Positions 48,127 through 56,846 of a stretch of DNA of 64,000 bases are shown here, piece by piece (position 1 is the stretch's first letter; each line of letters opens with the position of its first letter). The notes under the pieces were generated by a model that searched no databases, was not told where the DNA came from, and saw only the letters and a program-made list of their open reading frames with translations. This DNA comes from Limnobacter alexandrii (lineage in GTDB: Bacteria; Pseudomonadota; Gammaproteobacteria; Burkholderiales; Burkholderiaceae_B), in assembly GCF_005871185.1 (NCBI RefSeq), contig NZ_SWKN01000006.1, positions 124,001 to 188,000 on the forward strand, given 5' to 3'. The position numbers and the translations under genes were made by a program.

Positions 48127-48857
48127 TCCAATTCAAAAACGTCACCTTGAAGTACGGCACACACGCCGCCTTGAAGGGCGTGAATTTCCAACTGCCCAAG
48201 GGCTCGTTCACCCTGCTGGAAGGCCACTCGGGTGCTGGCAAAAGCTCCATTCTTCGCCTGCTGGCCACATTCGAACAACCCAGCACAGGCGACATTCTGG
48301 TGGGCAAAAGCTCGATTGCGCGACTGAACCGCCGCGAACGCGCACACTACCGTCGCAATGTGGGCTACACCGGCATGGACGTTGAACTGCTGCACAACCG
48401 CAGTTGCTTTGACAACGTGGCCCTGCCCCTGCGCGTGGTGGGTCTTTCTGAGGCCGATATTCAAAGCCGCGTGAAGGCCGCCCTGGCCCGCGTGGGCCTA
48501 AGCCACACCGACCGCATGTTGCCCAGTGAATTGTCGGGCGGGCAACAATTGCGTTTGCAAATTGCACGTGCGGTTGTTAATCGACCAGCCCTGGTGTTGG
48601 CCGACGAACCCACGGCCCAGCTTGATGATGAATCTGCTGCACGCGTGGTGGGCCTGCTGGAAGAATTCAACCGCGCGGGCGTGACAATTATTGTGGCCAC
48701 CCACGAGGCACACCGCTTTAACCGCGTAACCCATCGTTTAAAACTGGGTGAAGGTGCGGTGCTTCCAGCGCCCGCCGATTTGTCGCACAACGGTGGTCGC
48801 GAAGCAGGCGTACAAACTTTTTCCAAAGACTTTCTGAACAAGGCCTACGGGGCTTGA
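48123..48857 (+). CDS. ftsE: Cell-division ABC transporter ATP-binding protein FtsE
   Basis: 244 residues; ATG overlaps the ftsY stop. Walker A GHSGAGKSS near residues 37-45, signature LSGGQQLRLQIARA near 139-152, Walker B LVLADEPTAQLDDE near 158-171. With FtsX it controls peptidoglycan hydrolases at the septum. The C-terminal ~20 residues (THRLKLGEGAVLPAPADLSH onward) are longer than in E. coli FtsE (222 residues). Confidence 0.93.
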   Translation: MIQFKNVTLKYGTHAALKGVNFQLPKGSFTLLEGHSGAGKSSILRLLATFEQPSTGDILVGKSSIARLNRRERAHYRRNVGYTGMDVELLHNRSCFDNVALPLRVVGLSEADIQSRVKAALARVGLSHTDRMLPSELSGGQQLRLQIARAVVNRPALVLADEPTAQLDDESAARVVGLLEEFNRAGVTIIVATHEAHRFNRVTHRLKLGEGAVLPAPADLSHNGGREAGVQTFSKDFLNKAYGA

Positions 48858-48878
48858 TCCACTTTTAAGAGACAACAC

Positions 48879-49787
48879 ATGCGTTGGTTACGTTTGCAGT
48901 GGTTTTCAATTTCCGCTGGTTTGAAATTGTGGCTTGATGAGCCACTGGGCCACCTGTTCAATGCCCTGGTGCTGGCCATTGCCTTGGCCATGCCCTGGAC
49001 CATTGCACAGGGCCTCAGCGCCATTGTGCCCAGCATGGACCGTTGGGTGGGCGACCCCGAAATCAGCCTGTACTTCAAGCCTGATGCCACGCTTGATTCC
49101 GTGAAAAGCGCAGCCGCGCAATTGAAGCGCGACTTCGACTTGGACAGCGTGAATATTGTGACACCTGAACAAGCCATGGAGCGTTTGCGCACCCAAAGCC
49201 AAACACCCGATTTGGCACAGGCCCTGCCAGAAAACCCGTTGCCCTACACCGTGGTGGTGGTGCTGGAAGTGGACGCAACCACCGACACACAAGCCATCGA
49301 AAATAAAATTACGCAGTGGCAAAACTTCACGGGCGTGGAGCATGTGCAGTACGACGCGCAATGGGTTCGCAGGCTTCAGTCGGTGCTGAACGGCACACAA
49401 ATTATTGCCATGGCTTTGGCGGTGTTAATTGCAGGCATGGTGCTGGTGGTGACATTCAACACTGTGCGCCTGCAGTTGATTCGCAACCAGGCTGAAGTGC
49501 ATGTGTTGAAATCGCTGGGCGCAACCGACACTGAAGTGGGCCGCCCTACCCTGTGGTGGTCGGTCAGCCTGGCGCTGGTGGCTTTTGGTTTGGCCTATGC
49601 CGTGGTTAGCGGTGCCATGGGCTTGGCCGACGATGCCGCCGGTACCTTCATTCGCGAATTTGATCGCGATTTCCGCTTCGAGCAACCCAGCGGCATTACC
49701 GCGCTGGGGCTGATTCTGGTGTGGGTGGTATTGGTGATGGTGGGTGCCTGGGCCTCGGTAAAAAGCACGGTGTTGCGCATTCACTGA
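48879..49787 (+). CDS. ftsX: Cell-division protein FtsX
   Basis: 302 residues. Four membrane segments are visible: one near 24-46 and three in the last 130 residues (ALAVLIAGMVLVVTFNTVRL, SVSLALVAFGLAYAVVSGAM, LGLILVWVVLVMVGAWASV). A periplasmic loop of about 110 residues between the first and second interacts in E. coli with EnvC. It lies 21 bases after ftsE. Confidence 0.93.
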   Translation: MRWLRLQWFSISAGLKLWLDEPLGHLFNALVLAIALAMPWTIAQGLSAIVPSMDRWVGDPEISLYFKPDATLDSVKSAAAQLKRDFDLDSVNIVTPEQAMERLRTQSQTPDLAQALPENPLPYTVVVVLEVDATTDTQAIENKITQWQNFTGVEHVQYDAQWVRRLQSVLNGTQIIAMALAVLIAGMVLVVTFNTVRLQLIRNQAEVHVLKSLGATDTEVGRPTLWWSVSLALVAFGLAYAVVSGAMGLADDAAGTFIREFDRDFRFEQPSGITALGLILVWVVLVMVGAWASVKSTVLRIH

Positions 49788-49802
49788 AACAGGTTTTAGC
49801 GC

Positions 49803-50750
49803 CTAGTAATTCAGTACAAAATTGCGCACACCTTTCGTCCACTCCGGTGGGTTGACGCGGAAGGTGTTCATCAACTTCGTGTTGTCCAGCACCGAATACG
49901 CCGGGCGCTGTGCAGCGAAATTCATGCTCTCGGTTTTTACACGTTCAATGTTGGGCATGCGCTGAACAATGCCTTGCTTGTGGGCATGTTCAATGGCCAA
50001 ACAAGCATAGTCGAACCACGTGGTCACGCCCGCCGCACTGGCGTGGAAAATTTCACCGCTGGGAATCTCGGAAGGAAAATCGGGCAGAAAAGTGGGGGCC
50101 AGTTTGCCCATGGTTTTGTAGCGGTGCATGGCCACAACACCAGCCACACTCAAGCCCAATTCAGCCAACCAGTTTGCGGGTGTGGGCGCACCGGTTTGAT
50201 CATCCACCACTTTCAAGTTATCGCGCTCTTGCGCAAGCTTAATCATGGTTCTGCAAAAATTATTGCCACGTTGGCCGTACACCCAGCCCGTGCGAAACAC
50301 CACCCAGTTGCCACCCACTTCCTTCAGGTATTTCTCGCCTTCCAGTTTCGACTTTCCGTAGGCGCTCAATGGGTTGGTGGCATCGGTTTCTGTGTAGGGC
50401 TTGCTGGCTTTTCCGTCGAACACGTAGTCGGTGCTGTAATGCACCAGCGCCACGCCCTGCTTCTTGCATTGCTCGGCCAAAATACCAACAGCCTTTGCGT
50501 TAATGGCGTGTGCAAGTTCGGGTTCGGTTTCTGCTTTTTCTACGTTGGTGTAGGCCGCAGCGTTGATGACCACGTCGGGACGAACATCTTTCAGTGCGTT
50601 GATCAGGGTGTCGGGTTTGGACAGGTCGGCTTTGTCGCGACCGTAGCTGATGCAGGCGTCCATGGTTTCCATCAAGGCTGGCTTGGCGTGTTGACCGATG
50701 GTGTGGCCCAGCTGGCCTTGTGCGCCGAGCACGAGTACGCGAATTCCCAA
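49803..50750 (-). CDS. rfbD: dTDP-4-dehydrorhamnose reductase
   Basis: 315 residues from TTG 50750, chosen for its AGGAG nine bases upstream; the frame is open further up but not protein-like. Rossmann motif VLVLGAQGQLGHTI at the N-terminus, the NAAAYTNVEKAETEPELAHA segment, STDYVFDG, and YGKSKLEGE with the catalytic Tyr-x3-Lys. It performs the last step of dTDP-L-rhamnose synthesis. Unlike usual rfb clusters it is separated from rfbB by 700 bases of repeat-rich DNA. Confidence 0.92.
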   Translation of the reverse strand: MGIRVLVLGAQGQLGHTIGQHAKPALMETMDACISYGRDKADLSKPDTLINALKDVRPDVVINAAAYTNVEKAETEPELAHAINAKAVGILAEQCKKQGVALVHYSTDYVFDGKASKPYTETDATNPLSAYGKSKLEGEKYLKEVGGNWVVFRTGWVYGQRGNNFCRTMIKLAQERDNLKVVDDQTGAPTPANWLAELGLSVAGVVAMHRYKTMGKLAPTFLPDFPSEIPSGEIFHASAAGVTTWFDYACLAIEHAHKQGIVQRMPNIERVKTESMNFAAQRPAYSVLDNTKLMNTFRVNPPEWTKGVRNFVLNY

Positions 50751-50816
50751 AGCGAAGTTCTCCTGAAAACTGTTGCGATAGTTTAACCGCAATGATCGCA
50801 GGTTTGCGTGGCTCAC

Positions 50817-50920
50817 TCGGCTTGGGTTCCGCTTTCTCGACTGCTCGTTAACTGTCCGATCGGCTTGGGTTCCGATAACGCGCCACTCCTTAACAGCCCG
50901 ATCGGCTTGGGTTTCAATCT
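50817..50920. repeat. Short direct repeats TCGGCTTGGGTT, three copies
   Basis: Copies start at about 50817, 50859 and 50901, spaced about 42 bases apart; the second and third share the longer GATCGGCTTGGGTT. Confidence 0.75.
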
Positions 50921-51202
50921 ATCGCCTGAAAACCTGGTTTTCCCTTTTTGAGATTCACCCTGACTCACCTCGCTCGGCAAAAGGGCGGGCCGAGTCTCGG
51001 TGCCGGCCTTTGGCCGACCGTGACGGATGAATTCAAACGGGCAGGTTTTCTTGAAGGCGAGGCGATCGAAACACCGCCGCCGATTGGGCTGTAAATTCAG
51101 CCGCCGGTGACGCTGAGCTGAACTTGCAAGTGGTCGCACGATGACCAGTCAGAAAACTTGCCGGCTTGGCGCGCAGAGACAAACGATCGCGCCCTGGAGC
51201 GA

Positions 51203-51241
51203 AAGCCAAGACCCGACCGTTTCTTTTGGAGGGCTTGGCTT
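51203..51241. repeat. Inverted repeat AAGCCAAG / CTTGGCTT
   Basis: AAGCCAAGACCC pairs with GGGCTTGGCTT, giving an 8-bp arm, one bulged A and 3 more pairs, with a 16-17-base loop. No T tract follows. Could be part of a structured RNA or of an old mobile element. Confidence 0.6.
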
Positions 51242-51284
51242 AGTGCAGGCTCAAGCAGACAAGACGATATGCCAAGTTTTCGGG

Positions 51285-51460
51285 CAGCGGTGACCCTTCA
51301 AGTTCAGATCAAGAGTCGCCATTGACATGCGGCACAAGTAACACACGCTGAGTTGGCAGAAGCTACAGCGGTGACCCTTCAAGTTCAGATCAAAAGTCAC
51401 CCACGCCACGTTGGCAGAAGCTACAACCGTGACCGTTCAAGTTCAGCTCACAAATCACCG
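51285..51460. repeat. Direct repeats with core CGGTGACCCTTCAAGTTCAG
   Basis: Three copies of a core of about 30 bases (beginning at about 51285, 51366 and 51424; the third is diverged). The last two copies belong to a 58-base unit that begins GTTGGCAGAAGCTACA (51352 and 51410). The third copy runs into the 3' end of rfbB. Confidence 0.75.
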
Positions 51461-52483
51461 TTCTGCGGTCACTTCAGCAACCCAAGCCTGGTTCGCCAAA
51501 TACCACTGCACGGTTTTCCGAATTCCCGTCTCGAAAGTTTCAACCGGCCTCCAACCCAACTCGCGTTCTATTTTTCGCGCATCAATGGCGTAACGGCGAT
51601 CATGCCCCGGGCGGTCGGTCACAAACGCAATTTGCGTTGAATAAGAAATGCCATCGGTACGCGGCTTCAGTTCATCCAGCAAAGTACAAATCAGCTTCAC
51701 CACATCCAGATTGGCTTTTTCGTTCCAGCCACCAATGTTGTAGGTTTCGCCAAGCTTGCCCTGCTCAAGCACGGTGCGTATGCCACGGGTGTGGTCCTCC
51801 ACAAACAGCCAGTCACGAATTTGTTGGCCGTCGCCATAAACCGGCAGTTGCTTGCCATTCAACGCATTCATGATGCACAAGGGAATCAACTTTTCGGGAA
51901 AGTGATAAGGCCCGTAGTTGTTGCTGCAATTGGTGGTCAACACAGGCAAGCCATAGGTGTGGTGCCAGGCGCGCACCAGGTGGTCGCTGGCCGCCTTGCT
52001 GGCTGAATAGGGGCTGTTGGGCTCGTAGCGCGTGGTTTCAGAAAACGGCGCATCGTTTGGCGCCAGGGTGCCGTATACCTCATCGGTGCTTACATGCAGA
52101 AAGCGAAACCTGGCCTTGGCCTCACCTTCCAAACCATTCCAGTATTCGCGTGCGCATTCCAGCAAGCGGTAGGTGCCCACCACATTGGTTTCAATAAATT
52201 CGCCCGGCCCAAGAATGGATCGGTCCACATGGCTTTCAGCAGCAAAGTTCAACACTGCTCGGGGTTTGTGCTGCGAAAAAATTTCACGCACACTATTTAC
52301 ATCCCCAATCGACGCATGCACAAAGCTGTGTTCAGGCCGGCTCAACACCGAACCCAAGGTGCTCAAGTGGCCTGCATACGTTAGGGCATCCAGGCTTACA
52401 ACAGGCTCACTGCTGTGCTCGAAATGTTGCCGCACATAACACGAGCCAATAAAACCTGCGGATCCTGTAACAAGTAAAGTCAT
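51455..52483 (-). CDS. rfbB: dTDP-glucose 4,6-dehydratase
   Basis: 342 residues. NAD-binding [14 protein letters not shown] at the N-terminus, the active-site pair STDEVYG and [10 protein letters not shown] (Tyr-x3-Lys), and [15 protein letters not shown]. It catalyses the second step of dTDP-L-rhamnose synthesis. The rfbA enzyme that should precede it in the pathway is present in this window only as a relic (57532-57651). Confidence 0.95.
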   Translation of the reverse strand: MTLLVTGSAGFIGSCYVRQHFEHSSEPVVSLDALTYAGHLSTLGSVLSRPEHSFVHASIGDVNSVREIFSQHKPRAVLNFAAESHVDRSILGPGEFIETNVVGTYRLLECAREYWNGLEGEAKARFRFLHVSTDEVYGTLAPNDAPFSETTRYEPNSPYSASKAASDHLVRAWHHTYGLPVLTTNCSNNYGPYHFPEKLIPLCIMNALNGKQLPVYGDGQQIRDWLFVEDHTRGIRTVLEQGKLGETYNIGGWNEKANLDVVKLICTLLDELKPRTDGISYSTQIAFVTDRPGHDRRYAIDARKIERELGWRPVETFETGIRKTVQWYLANQAWVAEVTAER

Positions 52484-52538
52484 GATTGGTCAGTAAATTG
52501 CTTAGAATGGGGGCTGAACAAAAAAATACACAATAAGT

Positions 52539-52554
52539 CACAATACCAATTGTG
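52539..52554. repeat. Inverted repeat CACAAT-ACCA-ATTGTG
   Basis: A perfect 6-bp palindrome with a 4-base centre in the divergent region between rfbB and the small lipoprotein gene. Possible operator; nothing more can be said. Confidence 0.35.
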
Positions 52555-52617
52555 CATTTCGAAGCATTTTCAATTATCACAGGCATCAGCCAGCTTTTAG
52601 TTTATTAGGGACAGAAC

Positions 52618-53016
52618 ATGACGATCAATGTGAATCTATTCGCACGCCTTGGCTTGATTGCCGCGGCCTCTTCTCTTGCAGCAGCTTGCGTGGCAGTCGC
52701 GCCGCTGCCCAACAACGACAAACCTGCCGAGAACAGCGGTACCTCCGCCACCATGTGCAATATCGAAGGCAAGCAAGAACAAGACCTTTCCGATGGCACT
52801 ACCAAAGCCAACGTCACGCAGTCTTGTGAAGAAACCGTGATCTACATTGAAAACCAGCACAAAGAGCACCCCAAGCGTTGCCGCGTGCTGGTGGGTGCAC
52901 AAATGACCGAGCTGTACATCATGCCCGGCGAAAACCGCACCTTGACGCAAACCGGCCCGGTGGCTCGCAACACGGTGCAAGTGGGTTGCATCAACGACTG
53001 GAACCGCACCAAGTAA
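52618..53016 (+). CDS. Small lipoprotein of unknown function
   Basis: 132 residues. Lipobox SLAAAC places the acylated cysteine at residue 24. The mature part holds four more cysteines (MCNIEG, SCEETV, RCRVLV, GCINDW) and no motif I know. Likely envelope-bound, with disulphides. Confidence 0.75.
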   Translation: MTINVNLFARLGLIAAASSLAAACVAVAPLPNNDKPAENSGTSATMCNIEGKQEQDLSDGTTKANVTQSCEETVIYIENQHKEHPKRCRVLVGAQMTELYIMPGENRTLTQTGPVARNTVQVGCINDWNRTK

Positions 53017-53064
53017 GCCCGGCGTAAGGCCATGGTTAACTATGGTTAAAAGTTGTCTTTAAAA

Positions 53065-53121
53065 TTTCATGTTGATTTAACATTCCATCTCGATAAGGTG
53101 AAATGGAAAATCAACATGAAA
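53065..53121 (+). promoter_or_regulatory. 14-bp inverted repeat that covers the start codon of the response regulator
   Basis: TTTCATGTTGATTT (53065-53078) is exactly complementary to AAATCAACATGAAA (53108-53121), with 29 bases between. The second arm contains the ATG at 53116. In an mRNA starting upstream, the hairpin would hide the start codon while the purine-rich AAGGTG stays in the loop, so translation control or a temperature-sensitive structure is possible. It could also be a DNA-binding site. Confidence 0.5.
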
Positions 53122-53496
53122 ACTGTCTTGTTGCTTGATGATGCCCGGTCCATTCGCAGTGTGTATGCGGAAGTGATCCGCCAGGCCGGGTTTGAAGCAC
53201 AAACCGCATCCAGCGCAGAAGAAGGTTTGCAACACATTGTTGACCATGGCACCCCCGACCTCATTGTCACCGACGTCAACATGCCAGGCATGAGCGGCCT
53301 CGAATTCTGCAAGCGCGTTCGGCTGGTATCCAGGCACACGCCCATTATTGTGATGAGCGCGTTGTCAGACAAAGGCCTGGTCGCCGAAGCAAGGCTGGTG
53401 GGTGTACAGGCCTGGATGCTCAAACCCGTTGAACCTGAATACTTTCTGAACAAACTGAAATCATGTCTGGGTGAAGCTCAGGCCCTGTCAAGCTGA
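53116..53496 (+). CDS. Single-domain response regulator (CheY-like)
   Basis: 126 residues from ATG 53116. A receiver domain only: acidic pair LLLDDARS at the N-terminus, phospho-acceptor Asp in LIVTDVNMPGMSG near residue 55, conserved Thr/Ser in IVMSAL, Lys in LKPVEPEY. No output domain, so it acts through protein contacts or phosphotransfer. No kinase is adjacent. A longer frame from 53053 is not conserved-looking. Its 3' end overlaps the RfaH-like gene by 19 bases. Confidence 0.9.
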   Translation: MKTVLLLDDARSIRSVYAEVIRQAGFEAQTASSAEEGLQHIVDHGTPDLIVTDVNMPGMSGLEFCKRVRLVSRHTPIIVMSALSDKGLVAEARLVGVQAWMLKPVEPEYFLNKLKSCLGEAQALSS

Positions 53497-53981
53497 CTGC
53501 GGGCCAGCTCTACGCTGCGTTCGGCCCCCAACACATTGAGCAACACGATCACCCTTTGATCGCTTTTCTGTGCGGCAATTTTGCCCATCATTCCTTCAAA
53601 CGGGCCTTCGGCCACCCGCACCGCTCCACCCACTTCCAAGCTGTCAAGCGTAAGCAAGTCGAGTACAAAATCATCATCGACCTGCGCTTGAATCAGCTCG
53701 ATCAATTCCGGCGGCACAATGGCCGGCTTGCCACCAAATTTCACCAAATCCATGCATCCCTTGGTTGAACGCAGCTTGGAAAAATCGCTTACCCCAACCT
53801 CGAGGTGAACAAACATATAGCGGGGAAACAAGGGCTCAACCACTTGCACCGTACCCAGCCCCGCCTTGCGTTTTTGCACGCGGGCTTGCGGAAAAAACAC
53901 CTCGTAACTTTGGCGTTGCAGGTTTTCCAGCGCCACACATTCCTGGCGAGGCTTGGTGTACATCACATACCACTGGGCCAT
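53478..53981 (-). CDS. rfaH: Transcription antiterminator RfaH (NusG-family)
   Basis: 167 residues from ATG 53981 (MAQWYVMYTKPRQECVALEN). NGN domain: PLFPRYMFVHLE and KLRSTKGCMDLVKFGGKPAI; the C-terminal KOW part has RVAEGPFEGMMGKIAAQKSD. RfaH-type paralogues suppress polarity in long operons such as those for surface polysaccharides. The nearby dTDP-rhamnose genes are possible targets, but I see no ops element. Confidence 0.85.
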   Translation of the reverse strand: MAQWYVMYTKPRQECVALENLQRQSYEVFFPQARVQKRKAGLGTVQVVEPLFPRYMFVHLEVGVSDFSKLRSTKGCMDLVKFGGKPAIVPPELIELIQAQVDDDFVLDLLTLDSLEVGGAVRVAEGPFEGMMGKIAAQKSDQRVIVLLNVLGAERSVELARSQLDRA

Positions 53982-54068
53982 GGTGTTGCATTCTTCAAAA
54001 TAAGGCACAGGCCGCATTCTAAACCCTGCAAAGCGCCTGATAAACAACAGTTTTGTTTTTTGCTATTA

Positions 54069-54090
54069 GAAATACGAGTCATTATCGTTT
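54069..54090 (+). promoter_or_regulatory. Candidate Fur box upstream of the TonB-dependent receptor
   Basis: GAAATACGAGTCATTATCGTTT resembles the Fur consensus GATAATGATAATCATTATC, best in its right half (TCATTATC). It lies about 45-65 bases before the receptor start. Iron repression is expected for a siderophore receptor. Confidence 0.5.
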
Positions 54091-54135
54091 AGTATCTCAT
54101 CTTCATAAAATACAAACTCCAACACAGCAATCCAC

Positions 54136-56268
54136 ATGAAACTCAAACCAATCGCATTGGCCCTGCTCAGCCTGGGCCTGCCAGCCGCCGCACTGGCGCA
54201 AAACAACACCGAACTTCAAGAAGTGGAAGTCCAAGCCCGCGAACAAGGCAGCTACTCCAGCAATGCAGTACAGGTGGGCACATTCCGCGACACAGCACCC
54301 ATTGATGTGCCACTGACCGTGAATTCGGTCACCCGTGAAGTGCTGGACGCACAATCGGCCACCACCCTGTTTGGCGCATTGCGCAACACCGCTGGTGTAA
54401 CCCGTTCCCAGTTGAATGGCTCCACTTACGACAACATTGCCATTCGCGGCATTCTGGTTGAAAACCGTGGCAACTACCGCTTGAATGGCTCGCTGCCCAT
54501 TATCAACCTGGTCGACGTACCGCTTGAAAACAAGCAACAGGTTGAGGTACTCAAGGGTGCCTCATCGTTGTACTACGGTTTTATTCCACCTTCGGGCGTG
54601 GTGAATTTGGTCACCAAACGCGCTGGCAACAAGCCCGTGTTAAGCCTTAGCCAAAGTGTGAATGAGCATGGTGCAGCCATGACGCACATTGACTGGGGCC
54701 GCAAGTTCGGCGAGAACAACAACCAGGGCCTGCGCGTTAATTTGGCCAAGGGTTCAGAAGACATCGGCGTGAACAACTACAGCGGCGAACGCGAATTGGC
54801 CAGCATCGCGTACGACTGGAAAATCACCGACCGCTTAAGCTTCAAGCTTGACATTGAGCATTACGAAAAATCAGTCAGCGAACAGGCTGCCATCCGTTTG
54901 CTGCCCGCAGTCAACGGCCGCGTAAGCCTGCCCCCTGTGCCAGACAACAAAACAAACCTGGCTGGTGAATGGCAACAATATGACGCCAACGCACAAAACT
55001 ATCTAGCCCGAATCGACTATGTACTCAGCGATTCCTGGGGTGTTTTGTTTGAAGCCGGTTACGCCGAAACCACCCGCGACCGCGCGTTCTCGCGCTTTCA
55101 AAACTACGACCTGAACACCGGTGAAGGCCAGCTTCAAATTTTCTACAGCCGCGACCAACAATTCGACAACACCAACTACCGTGGCGAAATTTACGGCGAA
55201 GTAGTTACCGGCCCAATCACGCACAACCTGTCATTTGGCTACACCACCAACACCCGCGCCAGCAACACGCCAGGCGTGGTGGGCAGCCAAACACTGTTCA
55301 ACCAAAACCTGTATAACCCGCGTGAAATTGCGCCGCAAAATGTCACCTTCACAGGCGCCTACTCGGCGGTCACCATTGATGACCAAGGCCTGTATGTGTT
55401 CGATCGCATGCAGTTAAATGAACAGTGGCAAGTGCTGGCGGGCCTTCGTCGGGGTGACTACCGCTCCGAAGACCTGAGAGTTGCCGCCGATGGCACGCGC
55501 ACGGTAGGCCTTTACAACGCACAGGAAACCACACCTTCACTGGCGGTGATGTACAAGCCACGGCAGGATTTGTCGCTGTATGCCAGCTATGTTGAAGGGC
55601 TGGAAGAATCGGGCCAGGCACCGGCCAACGCAGCCAATGCATTTCAGTTGATCGACCCTGCCCAATCCGAACAGCGAGAGGTGGGCGCAAAATTCAATAT
55701 TGGCCAAAACAGCCTGGCGCAAATTGCGTATTTCGACATTGAGCGCGCATCGACATTTTTACAACCTGCCCCGGCTGGGTCGCCGCCCGGAACACCCGGC
55801 GTGTTCGGCTTGAACGGCAAAGCCAACTACAGTGGTTTCGAAATGGCCTGGACAGGCGAATTGAACAAGCAACTGTCCGTTGCCGCCTCGGCCTTGCTGA
55901 TGGACGCTGAACTACAAAACGACGGCAACCCCGCCACAGTTGGCCGGGTACCTGAAAACACCGCCGAGAAAACTGCCAGCCTGTTTGCAGAATACCGCTT
56001 GGTCAGCGTACCCGGCTTAAGCTTCAGCGGTGGTTTGTACTACACCGGCGAGCGCGCCGTAAACGATCAAAACCAGGCGTTTATTGGCGGCTACACCGTG
56101 GCCTCGCTGGGCGTGCGTTATGCCACTGTAATTGGCAGCACACCCACGCAGTTCCAGTTGGTGGTGGACAACCCCACCGACAAAAACTATTACAGCACTG
56201 CAGGCAACGACCTGATTGGCGTGGGCACACCGCGAACCATCAAAGCCATTGTCAGCGTCGATTTGTAA
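54136..56268 (+). CDS. TonB-dependent siderophore receptor
   Basis: 710 residues. A signal peptide (about 1-22, ending AALAQN) is followed by the plug domain (VPLTVNSVTREVLDAQSATT, NIAIRGILVENRGNYRLNG, VEVLKGASSLYYGFIPPSGV, VNLVTKR) and a 22-strand barrel ending with an aromatic-rich C-terminus and the final strand KAIVSVDL. It imports a ferric siderophore using TonB energy; substrate unknown. A Fur-like site lies upstream. It sits between polysaccharide genes without other iron genes nearby. Confidence 0.9.
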   Translation: MKLKPIALALLSLGLPAAALAQNNTELQEVEVQAREQGSYSSNAVQVGTFRDTAPIDVPLTVNSVTREVLDAQSATTLFGALRNTAGVTRSQLNGSTYDNIAIRGILVENRGNYRLNGSLPIINLVDVPLENKQQVEVLKGASSLYYGFIPPSGVVNLVTKRAGNKPVLSLSQSVNEHGAAMTHIDWGRKFGENNNQGLRVNLAKGSEDIGVNNYSGERELASIAYDWKITDRLSFKLDIEHYEKSVSEQAAIRLLPAVNGRVSLPPVPDNKTNLAGEWQQYDANAQNYLARIDYVLSDSWGVLFEAGYAETTRDRAFSRFQNYDLNTGEGQLQIFYSRDQQFDNTNYRGEIYGEVVTGPITHNLSFGYTTNTRASNTPGVVGSQTLFNQNLYNPREIAPQNVTFTGAYSAVTIDDQGLYVFDRMQLNEQWQVLAGLRRGDYRSEDLRVAADGTRTVGLYNAQETTPSLAVMYKPRQDLSLYASYVEGLEESGQAPANAANAFQLIDPAQSEQREVGAKFNIGQNSLAQIAYFDIERASTFLQPAPAGSPPGTPGVFGLNGKANYSGFEMAWTGELNKQLSVAASALLMDAELQNDGNPATVGRVPENTAEKTASLFAEYRLVSVPGLSFSGGLYYTGERAVNDQNQAFIGGYTVASLGVRYATVIGSTPTQFQLVVDNPTDKNYYSTAGNDLIGVGTPRTIKAIVSVDL

Positions 56269-56820
56269 TCAACTCAAGCTGGTGAACGCCACACCCTGTT
56301 CGTCCTTGGGCGACAGGGTTGGCTTTGCCACCCCGGCCCGCTTCAAGGGCCACTCAATGTTCAACACCGGGTCGTTCCATGCCAGGCAGTATTCATGCTC
56401 AGGGCTGTGGTGCTCGGTCACCTGATAACTGGTAATTGCGGTATCGCTCAGCGTTAAAAAACCATGCGCAAAACCGGGAGGAATCCACAACTGCATATGG
56501 TTGGTATCGCTTAACTCACAGCCATACCACTGCCCGAATGTTTCCGAGTTTTCACGCAGGTCCACGGCCACATCAAACACTGCACCGTGCACCACCCGCA
56601 CCAGTTTGCCTTGCGCCTTGGGTGCTGTTTGCCAATGCAGGCCACGCAACACACCGCGTTTGGAAAGCGACTCGTTGGTTTGAACAAACTCGGGTTGAAT
56701 ACCCGCCACCCGCTTGAATGTTTTCGCATTGAAACTTTCGAAAAAATGGCCGCGTGCGTCGCGGTACACCGCAGGGGTTAAAAGCAGCAAACCATTTAAA
56801 GGAGTAAGGTTACAATTCAT
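56269..56820 (-). CDS. rfbC: dTDP-4-dehydrorhamnose 3,5-epimerase
   Basis: 183 residues from ATG 56820 (MNCNLTPLNGLLLLTP). Cupin-fold signature: RGHFFESFNAKTF, QTNESLSKRGVLRGLHWQ (catalytic His), KLVRVVHGAVFDVAVDLRE, LWIPPGFAHGFLTLSD. It precedes rfbD in the pathway. Its stop follows directly on the end of the receptor gene, convergent. Confidence 0.94.
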   Translation of the reverse strand: MNCNLTPLNGLLLLTPAVYRDARGHFFESFNAKTFKRVAGIQPEFVQTNESLSKRGVLRGLHWQTAPKAQGKLVRVVHGAVFDVAVDLRENSETFGQWYGCELSDTNHMQLWIPPGFAHGFLTLSDTAITSYQVTEHHSPEHEYCLAWNDPVLNIEWPLKRAGVAKPTLSPKDEQGVAFTSLS

Positions 56821-56846
56821 GAATACCACCAATAATTAATTCCAGA

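Larger units (their letters stand above)
50751..51454. other. Gene-free, repeat-rich interval between rfbD and rfbB
   Basis: The longest gene-free stretch of the window. A minus-strand open frame at 50813-51139 exists but has a charged, low-hydrophobicity sequence built in part from the repeats, with no motif; I do not call it a gene. The interval contains three copies of CGGCTTGGGTT (50817-50920), a strong inverted repeat (51203-51241) and a family of longer direct repeats (51285-51460). Confidence 0.7.

Noticed and set aside
50813-51139. Minus-strand open frame of 108 codons
   Set aside because: Composed partly of the local repeats, highly charged, no ribosome site, no motif; better explained as part of the repeat interval.
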